DNA from: Mastigias papua
Lineage: Eukaryota > Cnidaria > Scyphozoa > Rhizostomeae > Mastigiidae
NCBI GenBank assembly: GCA_964019165.1
Contig: OZ025273.1
Location: 6,549,397-6,613,396, forward strand
DNA: 64,000 bases
Direction: 5' to 3'
Position numbers and translations under genes: made by a program. Shown one piece after another: positions 37,267 through 49,124 of this stretch (within the stretch, counting starts at the first letter, position 1; every line of letters begins with the position of its first letter). Below the pieces are notes generated by a model. That model was given only the letters and a program-made list of their open reading frames with translations, made no database searches and had not been told where the DNA came from.

Positions 37267-37870
37267 TTATTCATGAACATCGAAATCTAAAACATACAAT
37301 TTTGTGTCTTCAGTTCCATTTCTACTACCAACTGCGCATACCAGTTTTTTATCATTGCATTTCACTCGCCATACAACTCCACCACTGCCCCCACTTTCTA
37401 GCTTTACTAAATCCCGAACAAATTCGCCTGTTTTAAGGTCCCACAACTTCACAGATCCATCATCAGAGCTTGTTATTACGAACTTTGTGTTAAATTGCAA
37501 TGATGTCACAGCACTCTGGTGTTTATTAGGCCCCGCCAGTGTATGCAAACATTGTCCGGATAAAATATCCCAGATTTTAACTGTTGAATCAGCATTTCCA
37601 GATACTAAAATGTTATTCTTCAATACCATGCCACTTGTCAGAGACTGATGACCCAACAATGTATGGCGCAACTGTCCAGTTTCCCCATCCCACACTCGGA
37701 TAGAAGTATCTAGGGATCCACTCACAATGTGCTTTCCATCAAATTGTAAGGAGTAAACACGATTTGAGTGACCAGAAAGCGTAAACAAGCATGTTTCTGT
37801 TGCTGGGTCCCAAACTTTTACCAGATAATCGTAGGCACCACTTACAACTCTTTCCCCATCATACTGTACG
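37267..37870 (-). CDS. FBXW7: FBXW7-like coding exon 4: WD repeats 4-8 and C-terminus
   Basis: The acceptor cccatttcag gives [20 protein letters not shown], and the exon then runs through [72 protein letters not shown] and [12 protein letters not shown] to VLDFDVHE and the stop TAA at 37,269-37,267. The match to the human C-terminal half is near collinear, without gaps. Confidence 0.96.
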
Positions 37871-40800
37871 CTGAAATGGGAAAAACAAGAATGTTAAACT
37901 ACGCCGGAAAAATCTACCCTCATACACATGACATTTCTGTAAGCAAGTTCAGATTTAACGAGTATCTCTAGTTCCACATTGTCAATCAAACTTTGGATCT
38001 AAAATTACTTAATTTTCAAATAACCTAAAGTTATACAACATGAAGGGAAAGTAGGGACAGAAATAATATTTTCAGTATACACTATGTATCTATCAGGAAG
38101 TCTTCGCAGTTTTCTTTTTACACGACGGTTATATAACTTGCTATGCTTGGTTTTTGAAAGTGACTCTGTAAATAAACAGGTGAATCCTATTTTTCCGGAA
38201 GCAATACGGTACGTTTGAAGTTGCATATGCTGAAATTATGCTCATAATATGCTCATATCTGTACAGAGTTGAAGCCTTTCAGCAACTATGCAAACTGAGT
38301 TCTGTTGGCTACAAACAAACGAGTAGCTTGTAAAAAGAATCGTGTCTCTCTTGACTTACTAAGAGAACGGATGCTGAGGATGGGGATAACAAGTGTGGCT
38401 TACTGAATCAGCGGGTCTAATTGTACTAAATATAATGAATTTAGTGAGCATACCATCGCACGGCTGCACCATGACCCACTAACACATGAAGGCAACCTCC
38501 ATAGATAATGTCCCAGACTCGCAATGTGCCATCTCTTGAACCACTGACAACTTTGTCACCATGAAGCGCAAGACAACGTACAGTTGACGTATGCCCATAT
38601 AAGACATGAGTGCACTCGCCGCTGTCTGCGTCCCAAACACGGAGTGTTCGATCCGTTGATCCACTAACAACAATGTTGTCTTTTAACTGAGATGACCAAA
38701 ACACGGAGTGTTCGATCCGTTGATCCACTAACAACAATGTTGTCTTTTAACTGAGATGACCAAACTCCTCCTTGATAGTAAAACAAACCATAAAATTATC
38801 ACCATATCCCCGAAGAGATAAAAGAATGTAAAAAAATGCCTTCCGAAAAAGATAGCCTTTCCTCCTCCGACAAGGAGAGCATCTTGATTGAAAATGGATG
38901 CCATAATGCTCCTGACAGAATGCAAATCACCTACCACAACGATGTCTGTCTTCATTCCTTGTTGCGGTCTTATAACAAGATCCTGTGATTCGAACGTTGA
39001 AAATAGGGTAAACCGTTTATCACATGCAGGACTAATCAAACACAAACAAATACCTGCCTTTTGCTGGGAGTCTCGAACATTTCTACATACATACATACAT
39101 ACATACATACATGTTTTAATTTACAGAGCAGATCAAGGGTCTAGCACCTCTAATGAGCTGATATGTGGATCTGCTATATAAAAAAGCTAAAAGAAATATT
39201 AATAATATCTAGTGAGAAGCTAAAGTCTAACAATGCTAAATATTTGCTGATAATACTTATAAATCTTCCTCCGTGCCTAAAAATTCAGTTAATCCTTTTT
39301 TGAAAAGTAAAGTCGTTTATTCTTGGTTCTAACTCTTGGGTTTGTTAAATGGTACTTAATATTTTCATTAGTCAAAACGATTTACATAACTTCTTACGAA
39401 TACAACGCAATACAATTTTGCATCCTTTCGTCTTTCTGTAGACTCTCAAGTCAATCTGTTCTTCTATCTGGCTATCTTGCCGCCTTTTTTGCTTGCTTCT
39501 CGTTAAAACAATCATTTTGTCCTTTTTCAATTAGATTCCTTCCAGCCACGGTACAACATATGCTCGTTAATAATGAAATGGCAAAAGAGAAAGGTATCTA
39601 TCCATTAAGACTGGCTGGGAACAAAACTGGATGTGTTCTTGAACAGGACTCTGGGAAATGGAAATGGGGGCGACGATGACTGAGCAGGACTTTATCTCCT
39701 CATTATCACCGACACTCAGCAAGTGCACAGAAGATAACATTACTATCACTATCATTCACACCAACCATAGCTCCATCATAATTTTTGACAACTCCAACAA
39801 GATAAAATCTAACCTCATTTTCTAAGTTTAAGTTGGCTTCCTTTCCTGGTCATCAAACAAAGCATTCGAACAATTGATTACAACGCTAACACTACGAGAC
39901 GGGGGCTACAATTCTATACTATATTCCCTGTTATATGCAATGCTACAAAGATATGAGAAGTTTTCTATAAGATATGAAGATATTGCAAGCACAATTATGC
40001 ACAGTTATCAATATACAACAATAGCATTCCTGATCTTATTTCCATTTCCACATGGGGATCAAATTATGGCTGATGAAGGAAACCACACTAATTGAAAAAC
40101 AAATGAAATATATAGCCAAAAAACTTACCTGTATGCCCAACCAATGTCCTGATGATATTACCAGTAATTGCAGACCAGACTTTTAATGTATTGTCATCAG
40201 AGCCACTGACTATTTTCTTGCCATCAAATTGCAAACATGTTATCACATGGTCATCATGTCCCTTCAGGTACTTTGGTGCCCTCACAGCTTTAAACCTCCA
40301 ATTCATTTCTACTTTGTACTGCTTCAAGAAAAGTTTCTTATGAGGAACGTCTACACAAACAGTCTCTGTCCCAATTAGGCCACTTTCTTCATTTGCAGAA
40401 GCCAAAGCATTCCCCTCACACAAGCCAATATCTACTTCATATTCTCTGCATTTCTCTCGCCATAGCCTAAATAAGGAGAAGGAAAAGATGAATATTATTG
40501 CTAGGAATGAATTTTTAATCAATATGGGAAAAAGCTTACATGATACTGGGACCAATAATGAACGAAAATGAACTATCATTATCAGATGATTACATCACAA
40601 CATAAAGAGCATTATTATGCATACATATATATCAATTCTTTTCACCACATTCCTTTCCAATAAGTGGCTAGAATTACACTTAAAAACAAAATTTCAACCA
40701 GGCAGTGCACTATAAGCAAAGATCTTCAAAACACTTAAGCAGTAAAAAATGGAGGAGTACAAAATGGAATGTCCCATTTTCTGTCTCCTGTCATGTTGTT

Positions 40801-42494
40801 TTCAAACTTTTTTATTGTATCATCATTGCAATAGATCTTACAATGAACAAAAGATTTCTAATGTTACTTTACAAACACTACAAAGATGATACCATGGAGA
40901 GCAAGATACACTGACTACCCCCATTGCACAGAAAGAAGACATGGAAAAAACAGAAAATGGAAAAAGCAAACAAAAGAAAAGCAACAACTTGACATTTAAT
41001 AATTCAAAAACTCGAACAATGCACTTATGTGTTTGAAAGATCTAAGGGGAACTTCAGTGAATGCTTGAGTTAAAGGGCAATTGAGCTATGGAACATCAAC
41101 TACATACAATACACAAAAAAGAGCTACATACCAAACAGGCTAATATATTATAATGGGTTATTGGTAGATAACTGAAGTTAAAGAGATACTAATCAAACTG
41201 ACCATTTTCGTAAATGACACTTACAACCAATTCAAGAATAACTCTGTTTATGTCCAAAGAAAGACCCTTATCAACATATATTAAGAGGTGTATCAGAGAC
41301 TCATTAGAAAGATAAGTGATGTTTACAGATGGTCATAGTAATTTTCAAGTTTCAGCAAGATTTCATCCTTGAATATCAAAGGATGGGCAAAGCAACAAAA
41401 AGTGTTCTGTATCTTCAATACAATCCACATGTTTCAAATTAGGAGACAACACCAGATTTGTGTTTTGTGAAACATGACAATCTTGTTGAAAGACTATGGT
41501 ATCATAGCTTCCCTGCAAACTACTCACAGCCCTACATTATGGCTCTTGGCTTAACTTCCTATATGGCTAAAATCTGAAAGCAAAGAAACCACTTAACTGA
41601 AAGTAGAAATTGTACAATGCAACAAGTAGCATACATATCAATACTCAATAGTCAATAATTAGCTGACCAAACACTCATCTAAACTGACAAATACTGAACT
41701 TACAAATTATCTTCGGCAAGGATTCTCCAATATCTACAGGTCTGTGCTGCTCTACAAAGATCTTTTGGCTCCAAAAATGAGAGTACATATAGGGCTAACT
41801 CTTTTGGTAGCAATGAAATGAAATCTCTCTGGAATAGAGGCTCAATTTTTGCCATAAGATGCCTTACCAGAGACATGTCACAAAGTTCAACAAGAGAATT
41901 AATTGCTGATGTCCGCTCTTCATTATTCCAATTGTGAAATTCATTCAACCAATTTGCTAGTGCAGCTGGAGGGCCAGCAGCCTTTGATGGCAATCTTCGA
42001 CGGACAGATTCTGATGGCAATGCACAAGATGGCAATGGATAATTCAAGTACTCATTACTTTCTGATTGTTGACATTTACTCTTTAGATTTGTTCCAGAAA
42101 TTACAGCACGGGGCCTCTTTTCAAAAGAGGGCAAAACAGTCTTACTAAGCTTTGTCAATGATTTCCTCTTTAATTGTCGTTTACTAGCCAGATGAGGTGT
42201 ATTGGGAGAGGATCTTAAAGACATTTTAGTGGCAACAGTAGCTGCTGCTTCTGATTTTCTCAAAGAGGGCACCCTGCATATCAGTCTTGGTAGCAAGGAC
42301 TCAAATAATACACTGGATATTCCAGGTACATTCTTTAGATCATCAACTGAGCCAAACTTCCCTCCTATGGTTTCACGGTGCTCCATAATTGTCTGTGCTT
42401 TATTTTTTCCTATTCCTGGAAGCAGCTCCCATTCTTCTTGTGAGGCATTATTGATATCGATGATTTCATCTTCATCAAACATTTTGCACAATAT
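37267..42494 (-). CDS. FBXW7: FBXW7-like F-box/WD40 protein with N-terminal HhH domain
   Basis: This is the substrate receptor of an SCF ubiquitin ligase; FBXW7 proteins bind phosphodegrons of cyclin E, Myc, Notch and others. Coding exons are 42,494-41,704, 40,466-40,129, 38,770-38,454 and 37,870-37,267, all with GT-AG ends and matching phases. From the ATG at 42,482 the order is: HhH domain (residues about 8-67), basic low-complexity linker, dimerisation segment, F-box ([20 protein letters not shown]), linker, eight WD repeats. The degron-binding arginines of human FBXW7 (in STDRTL, TVRC and TLRVWD) are all present. Without the duplication in the third coding exon the frame runs to 657 codons. 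As written, 63 bp plus one base are extra there, and translation would stop at 38,664-38,666. A good acceptor (cttcctgtag) precedes 42,494, so at least one upstream exon, probably 5' UTR, exists but was not located. Family assignment is very secure; whether this allele is functional is not. Confidence 0.95.
37871..38453. other. Intron 3 of the FBXW7-like gene
   Basis: The intron has 583 bases and GT-AG ends on the minus strand. No feature was recognised inside. Confidence 0.85.
38454..38770 (-). CDS. FBXW7: FBXW7-like coding exon 3: WD repeats 2-3, with frame-breaking duplication
   Basis: The exon starts after the acceptor atcaag and encodes [32 protein letters not shown] and [12 protein letters not shown], ending at cgatg|gtatgc. 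Length is 317, whereas 253 would keep the phase set by its neighbours. The excess of 64 is a 63-bp tandem copy (VWSSQ through TLRV) plus one extra A on the plus strand, which shifts the second copy out of frame. WD repeats 2 and 3 carry two or more of the phosphodegron-contact arginines. Confidence 0.85.
38633..38764. repeat. 63-bp tandem duplication plus 1 base inside a coding exon
   Basis: The segment flanked by ccaaa (38,633-38,637) repeats after a second ccaaa at 38,696 and ends at a third at 38,760. The first interval is 63 bases and the second 64, because the middle junction reads ccaaaa instead of ccaaa. The 63-bp unit alone would be in frame (21 codons); the additional A is not. The two copies look otherwise identical. 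Confidence 0.95.
38771..40128. other. Intron 2 of the FBXW7-like gene
   Basis: The intron has 1,358 bases and GT-AG ends on the minus strand. It holds the (CATA)n microsatellite at 39,085-39,112. No other gene is recognised inside; open frames on the plus strand here have no family resemblance. Confidence 0.85.
39085..39112. repeat. (CATA)n microsatellite
   Basis: About seven perfect catacata units occur within intron 2 of the FBXW7-like gene. Confidence 0.95.
40129..40466 (-). CDS. FBXW7: FBXW7-like coding exon 2: linker and first WD repeat
   Basis: The acceptor tatttag gives LWREKC, the direct continuation of the F-box exon as in human FBXW7. The exon then encodes [20 protein letters not shown] and [17 protein letters not shown], and ends at acag|gtaag within GHTG. 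It has 338 bases, phase 2 in and phase 1 out. Confidence 0.95.
40467..41703. other. Intron 1 of the FBXW7-like gene
   Basis: The intron has 1,237 bases and GT-AG ends on the minus strand. It is AT-rich and nothing further was recognised. Confidence 0.85.
41704..42494 (-). CDS. FBXW7: FBXW7-like coding exon 1: HhH, dimerisation segment and F-box
   Basis: One uninterrupted frame encodes the helix-hairpin-helix region ([18 protein letters not shown] then [19 protein letters not shown]), a basic linker ([15 protein letters not shown]), and then the conserved [20 protein letters not shown] and [15 protein letters not shown]. The donor ttt|gtaagt lies at 41,703. The start is taken as ATG 42,482-42,480; the frame is also open back to the acceptor at 42,495, so an upstream coding exon cannot be excluded. 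Confidence 0.93.
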
Positions 42495-42564
42495 CTACAG
42501 GAAGAGAAAATGAACAAAGGAGTGTATAACTATGAGGATAATATAACGAAACTGCCAACACAAC

Positions 42565-42903
42565 TACACGTTTTTTTTATAAGAAAAAAGTTTATAAGAA
42601 AATGAGGCTCAAATGGCCAAAATCTTAAGAAAATCCTAAGAAAATCACAAGGCTCAAGTTCAAGAAAATGCTAAGAAAATCACAGTTTATCTTCTTTACA
42701 TGCCAGAAATTGATATTTTGCAAACTTTCGTACAAAGATCGAGACTAATGGTGGGCCAACAAATACAGAGTAGCCTGATTCAGCCATTTTATTCCTGCAA
42801 TAGTTAAGAAAATCTTAAGAAAATCTCAGCCTCAAATTCGTCAAAAGTTAAGAAAATTGAGCCTCAGGAAAAAAGTGTTTTTCTTATAAAAAAAAAACGT
42901 GTA
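42565..42903. mobile_element. MITE with inverted ends TACACGTTTTTTTTATAAG
   Basis: The left end tacacgttttttttataag and the right end cttataaaaaaaaaacgtgta are inverted copies, 339 bp apart overall. The interior is built of aagaaaatc-type units (taagaaaatcctaag). TA at both borders fits a Tc1/mariner-type target duplication. No coding capacity. It lies about 70 bp upstream of the F-box exon acceptor of the FBXW7-like gene. Related copies are at 50,081-50,412 and, in part, at 63,285. Confidence 0.8.
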
Positions 42904-45900
42904 CAATCTTTCTTGGGATGCACTGTGCTTAAAGCAAGTCAAGTAACTTCCAAACTTGGATTGTAATGCTTTTCTACATGCAACTAAATCATCATGGTTT
43001 ACAGAGAATTTTCACTCCACCACAGATAAGCACCAAAAGGAGCCCTGCCATAAGACACATGCCACTCATGCAGGAAACAAAATGCACCTGCCAACAAAAA
43101 TCAGGCAACTTCATTACCTTGAATCCTATGCCAGCTATGAAGGCTGTCACAATGAAGGATGGCATAAAGAGTTAAAGGGTGCATGCTTGCCTGAATTTAC
43201 ATGTATGCACACTGACATACAATGACCAATCTGTGTGTGTGTGTGCGTGCGTGTGTGTGTGCGTGTGTGGTGTGTGGCTATTCATTCTGGGCATTAAAGC
43301 TGAAGTAGGAAGGGATTTAGTGAATTTGGACATAGGGAGAGGGGGTTTGTAAGCAATCCAGATGTTTAGATTTTCAGAACTTTAAAACAAAACATTTCTA
43401 CTAAATTTTGTCTAAGACTGACCTAAACACCCAATAATTTGTATGTGCATGCTATTTCTACTAGTAGGTCATCACTGCCAGATAGACATTTGATGTAAAA
43501 TTATCATTAATACTTTTTTTAAGCACAGTCTTTACTATGTGTCAATTCTTTTCAGATGTTAGTGTTCTGCTATTTGTCCCTTACAATTCTATCTACTCTT
43601 GCACACCCAGTAGTAGGGGGTCCCAACAACAAATTATCAAAGATTTCACCACCCATTTCCATTTATTAACACCCCTAGATAGAGAATTTTGTAGAAATCT
43701 ACTCCCCAATTATATTCACACCCTGCCCAACTAAAGATTCAAAAGTGTCAAAAAGAGTAAGTAAATGAAATACATTGGCTTTGTGAATGCAAATCAATAT
43801 TAACAAGGAATGAAATCAAAAGAAAAGCATACAAGATGGTAATAAGTACAATAATTATTACAAACATGTGGATATACCAATCTTCCAAATGAGGTATTGG
43901 CACATCTTCTACTGTATGGTGATAAAGACCTCCCAAATAGCCTGAACAGGAAAATAATCGAGATGGCCCTACTGTATATCCACACAACTGGTCACTTCCA
44001 GTCTATATTCACACACCTTACGTTACCACTAAGTCCCTTGTCATGTATTTTTAATGAGTCCACTTTTTTGCTTTTATTTTTCTTTTGTCTCATTTCACAT
44101 CTGATGCTGTGGTAGTATGGTGCCAAAGACCAGTGGCAGGAACAATTCTGCTGGATTGCTTAATTGGAACTGGTATGCAGTATATTAGTTTTACAAATGT
44201 GTTCTTATCAGGTTTTTTGCATGAACATGCAATCCCTATTCAGACCCCACTTATTTCATTTTGAGAAAATTCACATGTCACTTACTATGATTCCCTGCTT
44301 ATTTGCGGCCCAAAGAAAATACATCTTCAAATGGGTTTTGGTGCAATTGAGTGAATGTCAACAGGAGGGTGTCATTGAGTACAGATAATACCAGACTAAG
44401 AGGGAGGAGGTCTAAAAAGTCATATTTTGCAAAGTGTCCTTTGTCAAAGTGTCTGTGTGACATGATAATGTTTGGGACATGATATCTGTATCTGGCCACT
44501 GTTCCCTCAAGAATCTCTAGGACCATCGCAGCAGGTACTACAAAGTTTTGTAGTGGTACCTCTATTATCTCTGTGGTCATAATGTGGCCATTCAAGAATT
44601 TCTTCATATTAGACATAAGACATCATAACTCTACTTGATTATTTATTCACCACAAAACTTATTGGTCAGAAATATAAAGAGATCTGCATCCTTTTGGTAC
44701 ACCAAGCCCCTTGGGCTTTGGAACTATACCGTGGGGTTCTAAAATGCATCCCTGCCCCATAACTCTTCCATGGTGGTGCTCCTCAGATGTATTGTTTATC
44801 TTAACAATACTCTATTGCAAATCAATACAATGCTGCATAAACAAGTTAACTATATATATGAAAGCATCTATAATACAATAGAAAAGAGAAAAGAGGTGGT
44901 TTTTTAAATATTGATATGGCTTCATGACAATTTTACTGACATACAACTTGCTATCATTCACAAAGGCAACTAATAGCACGAAATCACATGAAATGCAAAT
45001 ACAAAATATAGTCATTCAATCATTATTAAATTCAATAGCTCCACTATACCTTCTATCTGCCTATTAATATTTCAGCACACTGTGAAAAACGGCTTAAATA
45101 TTATAAAATGAAAAAATAAACAAACCTCAAACGCAGATCAATGATTAACTTTATCCAGAGCAGTAGGGTACTTTCTGGTATTTTCAAGCTTGACTGTCTG
45201 AAGTTTCTACTTTCAACAAACGGATTTTCTCAACTTTATCAACTACCTTGCTCAACCAAATGTTTTCAATGCCAAATTTGACAGCAGGTGCATAATATTT
45301 CTATGAATTCTTTACCAAACTGTCTCCGTCAATTCTAGCGGAAAATATGGTAAGGAAACTCATTTATCATAAGGTTCACATGCAAAGGTATTGAAAGCAG
45401 TGACTTATACTCTCAAAAGCAATAAGGTTCGGTAATTACAGGCAGGTCCCCTTTAAGTTACCAGCTACAGCGTATTTTGGTGTTAGACTCAGATCACTCA
45501 TATGAGTGCACAAATAAATTAAGCCAGACGCTTGCATTGCAGACAACATGGAAACAACGACAAAGTAATATATCTATATGACTCAATTTACTCATCACAT
45601 GGATACATCAGCTATCAACATACCAAAAGTCACCAAATGCCCTCAGATTCCTTGGCCAAAAAGGAGGTATCTCGTCTGCAGGGTTCCGACGCCTGTGGGC
45701 CTACGTCAAAGGCAGAGTGTGTCCGCTTGAAATGAGCTGTCTGAATTTACCAGAAGACGTGCAGCTAACACAAGAAACTTCATGTGTGCTTCTTGCGCAA
45801 ATTATCGATTTTGTATTATAACGAAACCTCCAAGAGCTTGTGGAATCGAGCTTATAACCCTCTCGGCGCCAGCAGTTGTAAACGAACTCAAACATAAACA

Positions 45901-47937
45901 AGCATGTTCTTTACTAGACATCCCATAATGCAACTGGAGATATGCATTTTGCGCATTGCTTTCTTTCCTTGATGTTTTTTATCCTCAGACCGCAATGACG
46001 ACTTTTACACTATGCAGCCTATAACATTTTACCCAAAGTGAGTTAGTGGTTACTTTTTTCACAATTACTTTCACGTAGGAGAACTTGGGATAACATTACA
46101 AAACAGAGGTACTTTATGCCCGCCTACGAAGCAGTGCCTGTGAAGCAGAACCAACTACCTGACTCTCGGTAGGGGAGAGGTCTGGGGTACGGGGGCGAGC
46201 CATTTTTTAGGGGTACCTTTTTCCTTAGAAAGGCAGAATTATGGGCATAGGTTTTTGAAATCTGTGCGGAGTTATGGGTACCATTTGAAGAAACATGGAG
46301 AATCATGAGCTCCATTTTGGAAATATGTTGCAAAATGTCTGTTGTTTATTGAAAATTGCTCTTTGCCATGTGGAACTGTGAGTCATAATTTTTGTCAAAC
46401 AAGGGCGAAATTATGGGTCCAGATTTTGAATCAAAATGGCTCTTCCCCTCCAAAACTAGGCTTAGTTACCCCCTCCCCAAGGCCTGATTCGTTCAGGCTC
46501 GTCATTATTAGGTACCATCCGCTTCGAGCAGATCGACTGTCGTGAATCTCCATTTCTCTCCATATTGAGCCAATCGGATGAATTCATAATACTTCTGCTG
46601 AGTCCAAACTTTAATGTTATTTGTCCATTTAATTCTTGTTTTACCTCTTCCACGTCTACCATGTATCTTTCCATCAAATAGTATTGTCTGTAAATTGTCT
46701 CTTTCTTTAGGCTTTCTATATAAAGTGCTATGTCAGAAATGACAGACCTTATTGCCACACTCTAGCAATATTCAACAGTACAAACAACTACTCCAAAGGA
46801 AAGAGCCAGGCTTGGCTCCTGTTTGGACAAGGTGACAAAGAGTGTGCCAGTTGCTATGTTCTTAGTGTTCTGTCAACATACCGAATTTTAGTGTACAGTA
46901 ATTACCAATTTGTGAAATGATAAAATTTTTTGTGCAGTAATAAACAATAATGAGTTGCAGTACTCGTTTTTTGATAAGAAACGTTCTGGTTCAAGGTCTA
47001 GTAGTAAACGTTTCCTAATCTCTGGCCACATTTTAGTTCTAAAAGTTTCTAATTTTACTGAAAAAATAGTCGTGAAAACGAAAACAAAGCGTGGAAGCAT
47101 TGTCTTTTGTGGTGCCCATAAAGCTTATTGGTTTTTAAGCACGTAAAACATACTGTAGTGGACACTTCTAAATCCGTGGAGTTAAAACGTGTTTCCTAAA
47201 CTGTGAAAGACAGAAATTGTTGAACAGTTTCCTAACTTTGCATCAAAGTAGCTAATTGTGATATCAATCTCTAATGAATGTTAATTTTATACACTTTGTG
47301 GACAACTGTTGTCGCTTACATTAAGAACGAAAATACAGGGCGTGATCTGTGAGTACTCAAGAGTTCCATTGACTTCTTACCCATTTTTTCACTGTATCCA
47401 AACTCCCGCCCCTTAAATCATTGAAATATCAAATGCTCAATTCTAAATTTCCTTGTTCCTCATGGTCCCTTCTTGATGATTGAAATTGTTTCATGAGACA
47501 AAAATCTCAGTTGTGTTGATTTGGTGTTCCTAATGTTTACAACATATTACTAACAAAGCAAGGTAAGAAATTGAAAGTGCTCTTCATTAATATAAAACAA
47601 AAATTACTTAAACTGCAGGAATTTGTAGCCCGTAGCCCGCAACCCTAACCCTGGCCATGATCCCTGTCCTGATTCCTTGTTAACCAATTACGTCTAAAGA
47701 GTACTAAACATTGACAGCAGTTGCTACTTGTTCCAAGGAAAATAATATAATCGTTCCCTAAAACGACAAAGTTACGTTTAACTGTGAATTCCAAGGCAGT
47801 TATTTTGACATATATCTAGTATTTGCCGGTGTTTCTACTGCCCGCATTCCAACCGTAACTAAAGGTAGGGCTCAAAAACTAAAACAGAGGCCAAGTAGGC
47901 GCCACGGGCAATAAGAAACAAGTTTTCACAAAAGATA
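42904..47937. other. Five kilobases without a recognised gene
   Basis: The upstream exon(s) of the FBXW7-like gene may lie here, but none could be identified. Open frames of 60-105 codons at 42,956-43,225 (+), 44,616-44,299 (-), 45,901-45,701 (-) and 46,758-46,462 (-) show no known domain. A GT microsatellite is at 43,232-43,277. At 46,225-46,430 loosely repeated strings (aattatgggc, gagttatgggtacc, aaattatgggtcc) suggest a decayed repeat. Nothing else was recognised. Confidence 0.5.
43232..43277. repeat. (GT)n microsatellite
   Basis: A run of gtgtgt with a few gc interruptions. Confidence 0.9.
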
Positions 47938-48695
47938 AGGGGTCATTCAATTAGTACGTACGCTCTAAATTGGCTAAAATTTGACCCCCCTCCCCCCTCG
48001 TACGCACACGTACGCTTGATACTCAACCCCCCTTTTGCGTACGTACTCTTGGTTGTCGACCCCCCCCCCCATCTCTAAAAAGGTTTCTAGGCATCTGAAA
48101 CCACGGAGAAAGACTTTTCAAGCTTTCACGAGACATTAAAATGATCACTTCAAATGTATTTCATGAAAAATCTATAATACTGTTCAAACAAATGGCCACG
48201 TAGGGTATAATATGGCGCCACAATGGCCTGGTAGGTTGACGGGACCCGAGAGGGCTAGGTAATAGGGGGCTTTCAAATATACATAACTCATCGCATGTTT
48301 CCTATCTGGCACGCTAGAAAACGGCGAAAAACTGGGTGTTCAGCCTTGTAAATGCCACTAGTAAATGCCGCTATTATAATGGGAAAAATATCGCTAGGTT
48401 CCAGTTTATTCAAAATTCCTAGGGGCACATTGTCGGATTCGGCCTGCGGGCCGTATGTTTGACACCCCTGTACTAGAAGTAATTTCAACTGAATACGTAC
48501 TTCATTAATTAATTGTTTGTGAAGGGTCCTTTGCAAATGGAAATATTCCAGGATGTATGCAAAAAGCTGATAATTTTTTGCTTCGCGTACGTACTTCATG
48601 TGTCAACCCCCCCCTCCCCCCTTGTACGCATTCGTACGCATTTGCTTGACCCCCCCTCCCCCCCTTCGTGCGTACGTATTAAATGAATGACCCCT
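47938..48695. mobile_element. Non-autonomous DNA element with AGGGGTCATTCA ends
   Basis: The left end aggggtcattcaattagtac and the right end, read inverted, aggggtcattcatttaatac are alike. Inside both ends the pattern continues with gtacgtacg motifs and C-rich or G-rich runs (ccccccctccccccttgtac at 48,608 and similar at 47,985). Length is 758 bp. No transposase frame is recognised, so a non-autonomous element is likely. The superfamily is not clear. Confidence 0.75.
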
Positions 48696-48880
48696 AATGT
48701 AATATTACCGACTTGGAACTCACTAGGAGGATTACATCTTGCCATATTTGAACGGGAAGGGAAGACGAGAGCTGACAACTACTAAGCAAAGAGTACTTGC
48801 ACCAGCTATAGATTGTGTAAAAATTTTGTTCCAGGCCTAGGTTTCATCTAAGATTAATTAGTTTTAGCTTCAAGTAGTCT

Positions 48881-49124
48881 TATTTATTTTATATAGTTGG
48901 CTTTGATTAGCACGCGGGTAGAAAACATAACCACCTTTAAATAAAGAATTTATTATTATAAATATATGTTATTATTATATAACTAAACCGGAGTAGTTTC
49001 CCTATTTATTTTATATAGTTGGCTTTGATTAGCACGCGGGTAGAAAACATAACCACCTTTAAATAAAGAATTTATTATTATAAATATATGTTATTATTAT
49101 ATAACTAAACCGGAGTAGTTTCCC
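48881..49124. repeat. 122-bp perfect tandem duplication
   Basis: The block that begins tatttattttatatagttg and ends ggagtagtttcc occurs twice in a row, at 48,881-49,002 and 49,003-49,124. No difference is seen, so the duplication is recent or an assembly doubling. Confidence 0.93.

Noticed and set aside
38479..38673. Second reading frame through the duplicated WD repeat segment
   Set aside because: It is an alternative frame of FBXW7-like coding exon 3 produced by the frameshift and does not match the family.
45701..45901. Minus-strand frame as the missing first exon of the FBXW7-like gene
   Set aside because: No clear splice donor follows in a suitable place and the sequence has no likeness to known FBXW7 N-termini.
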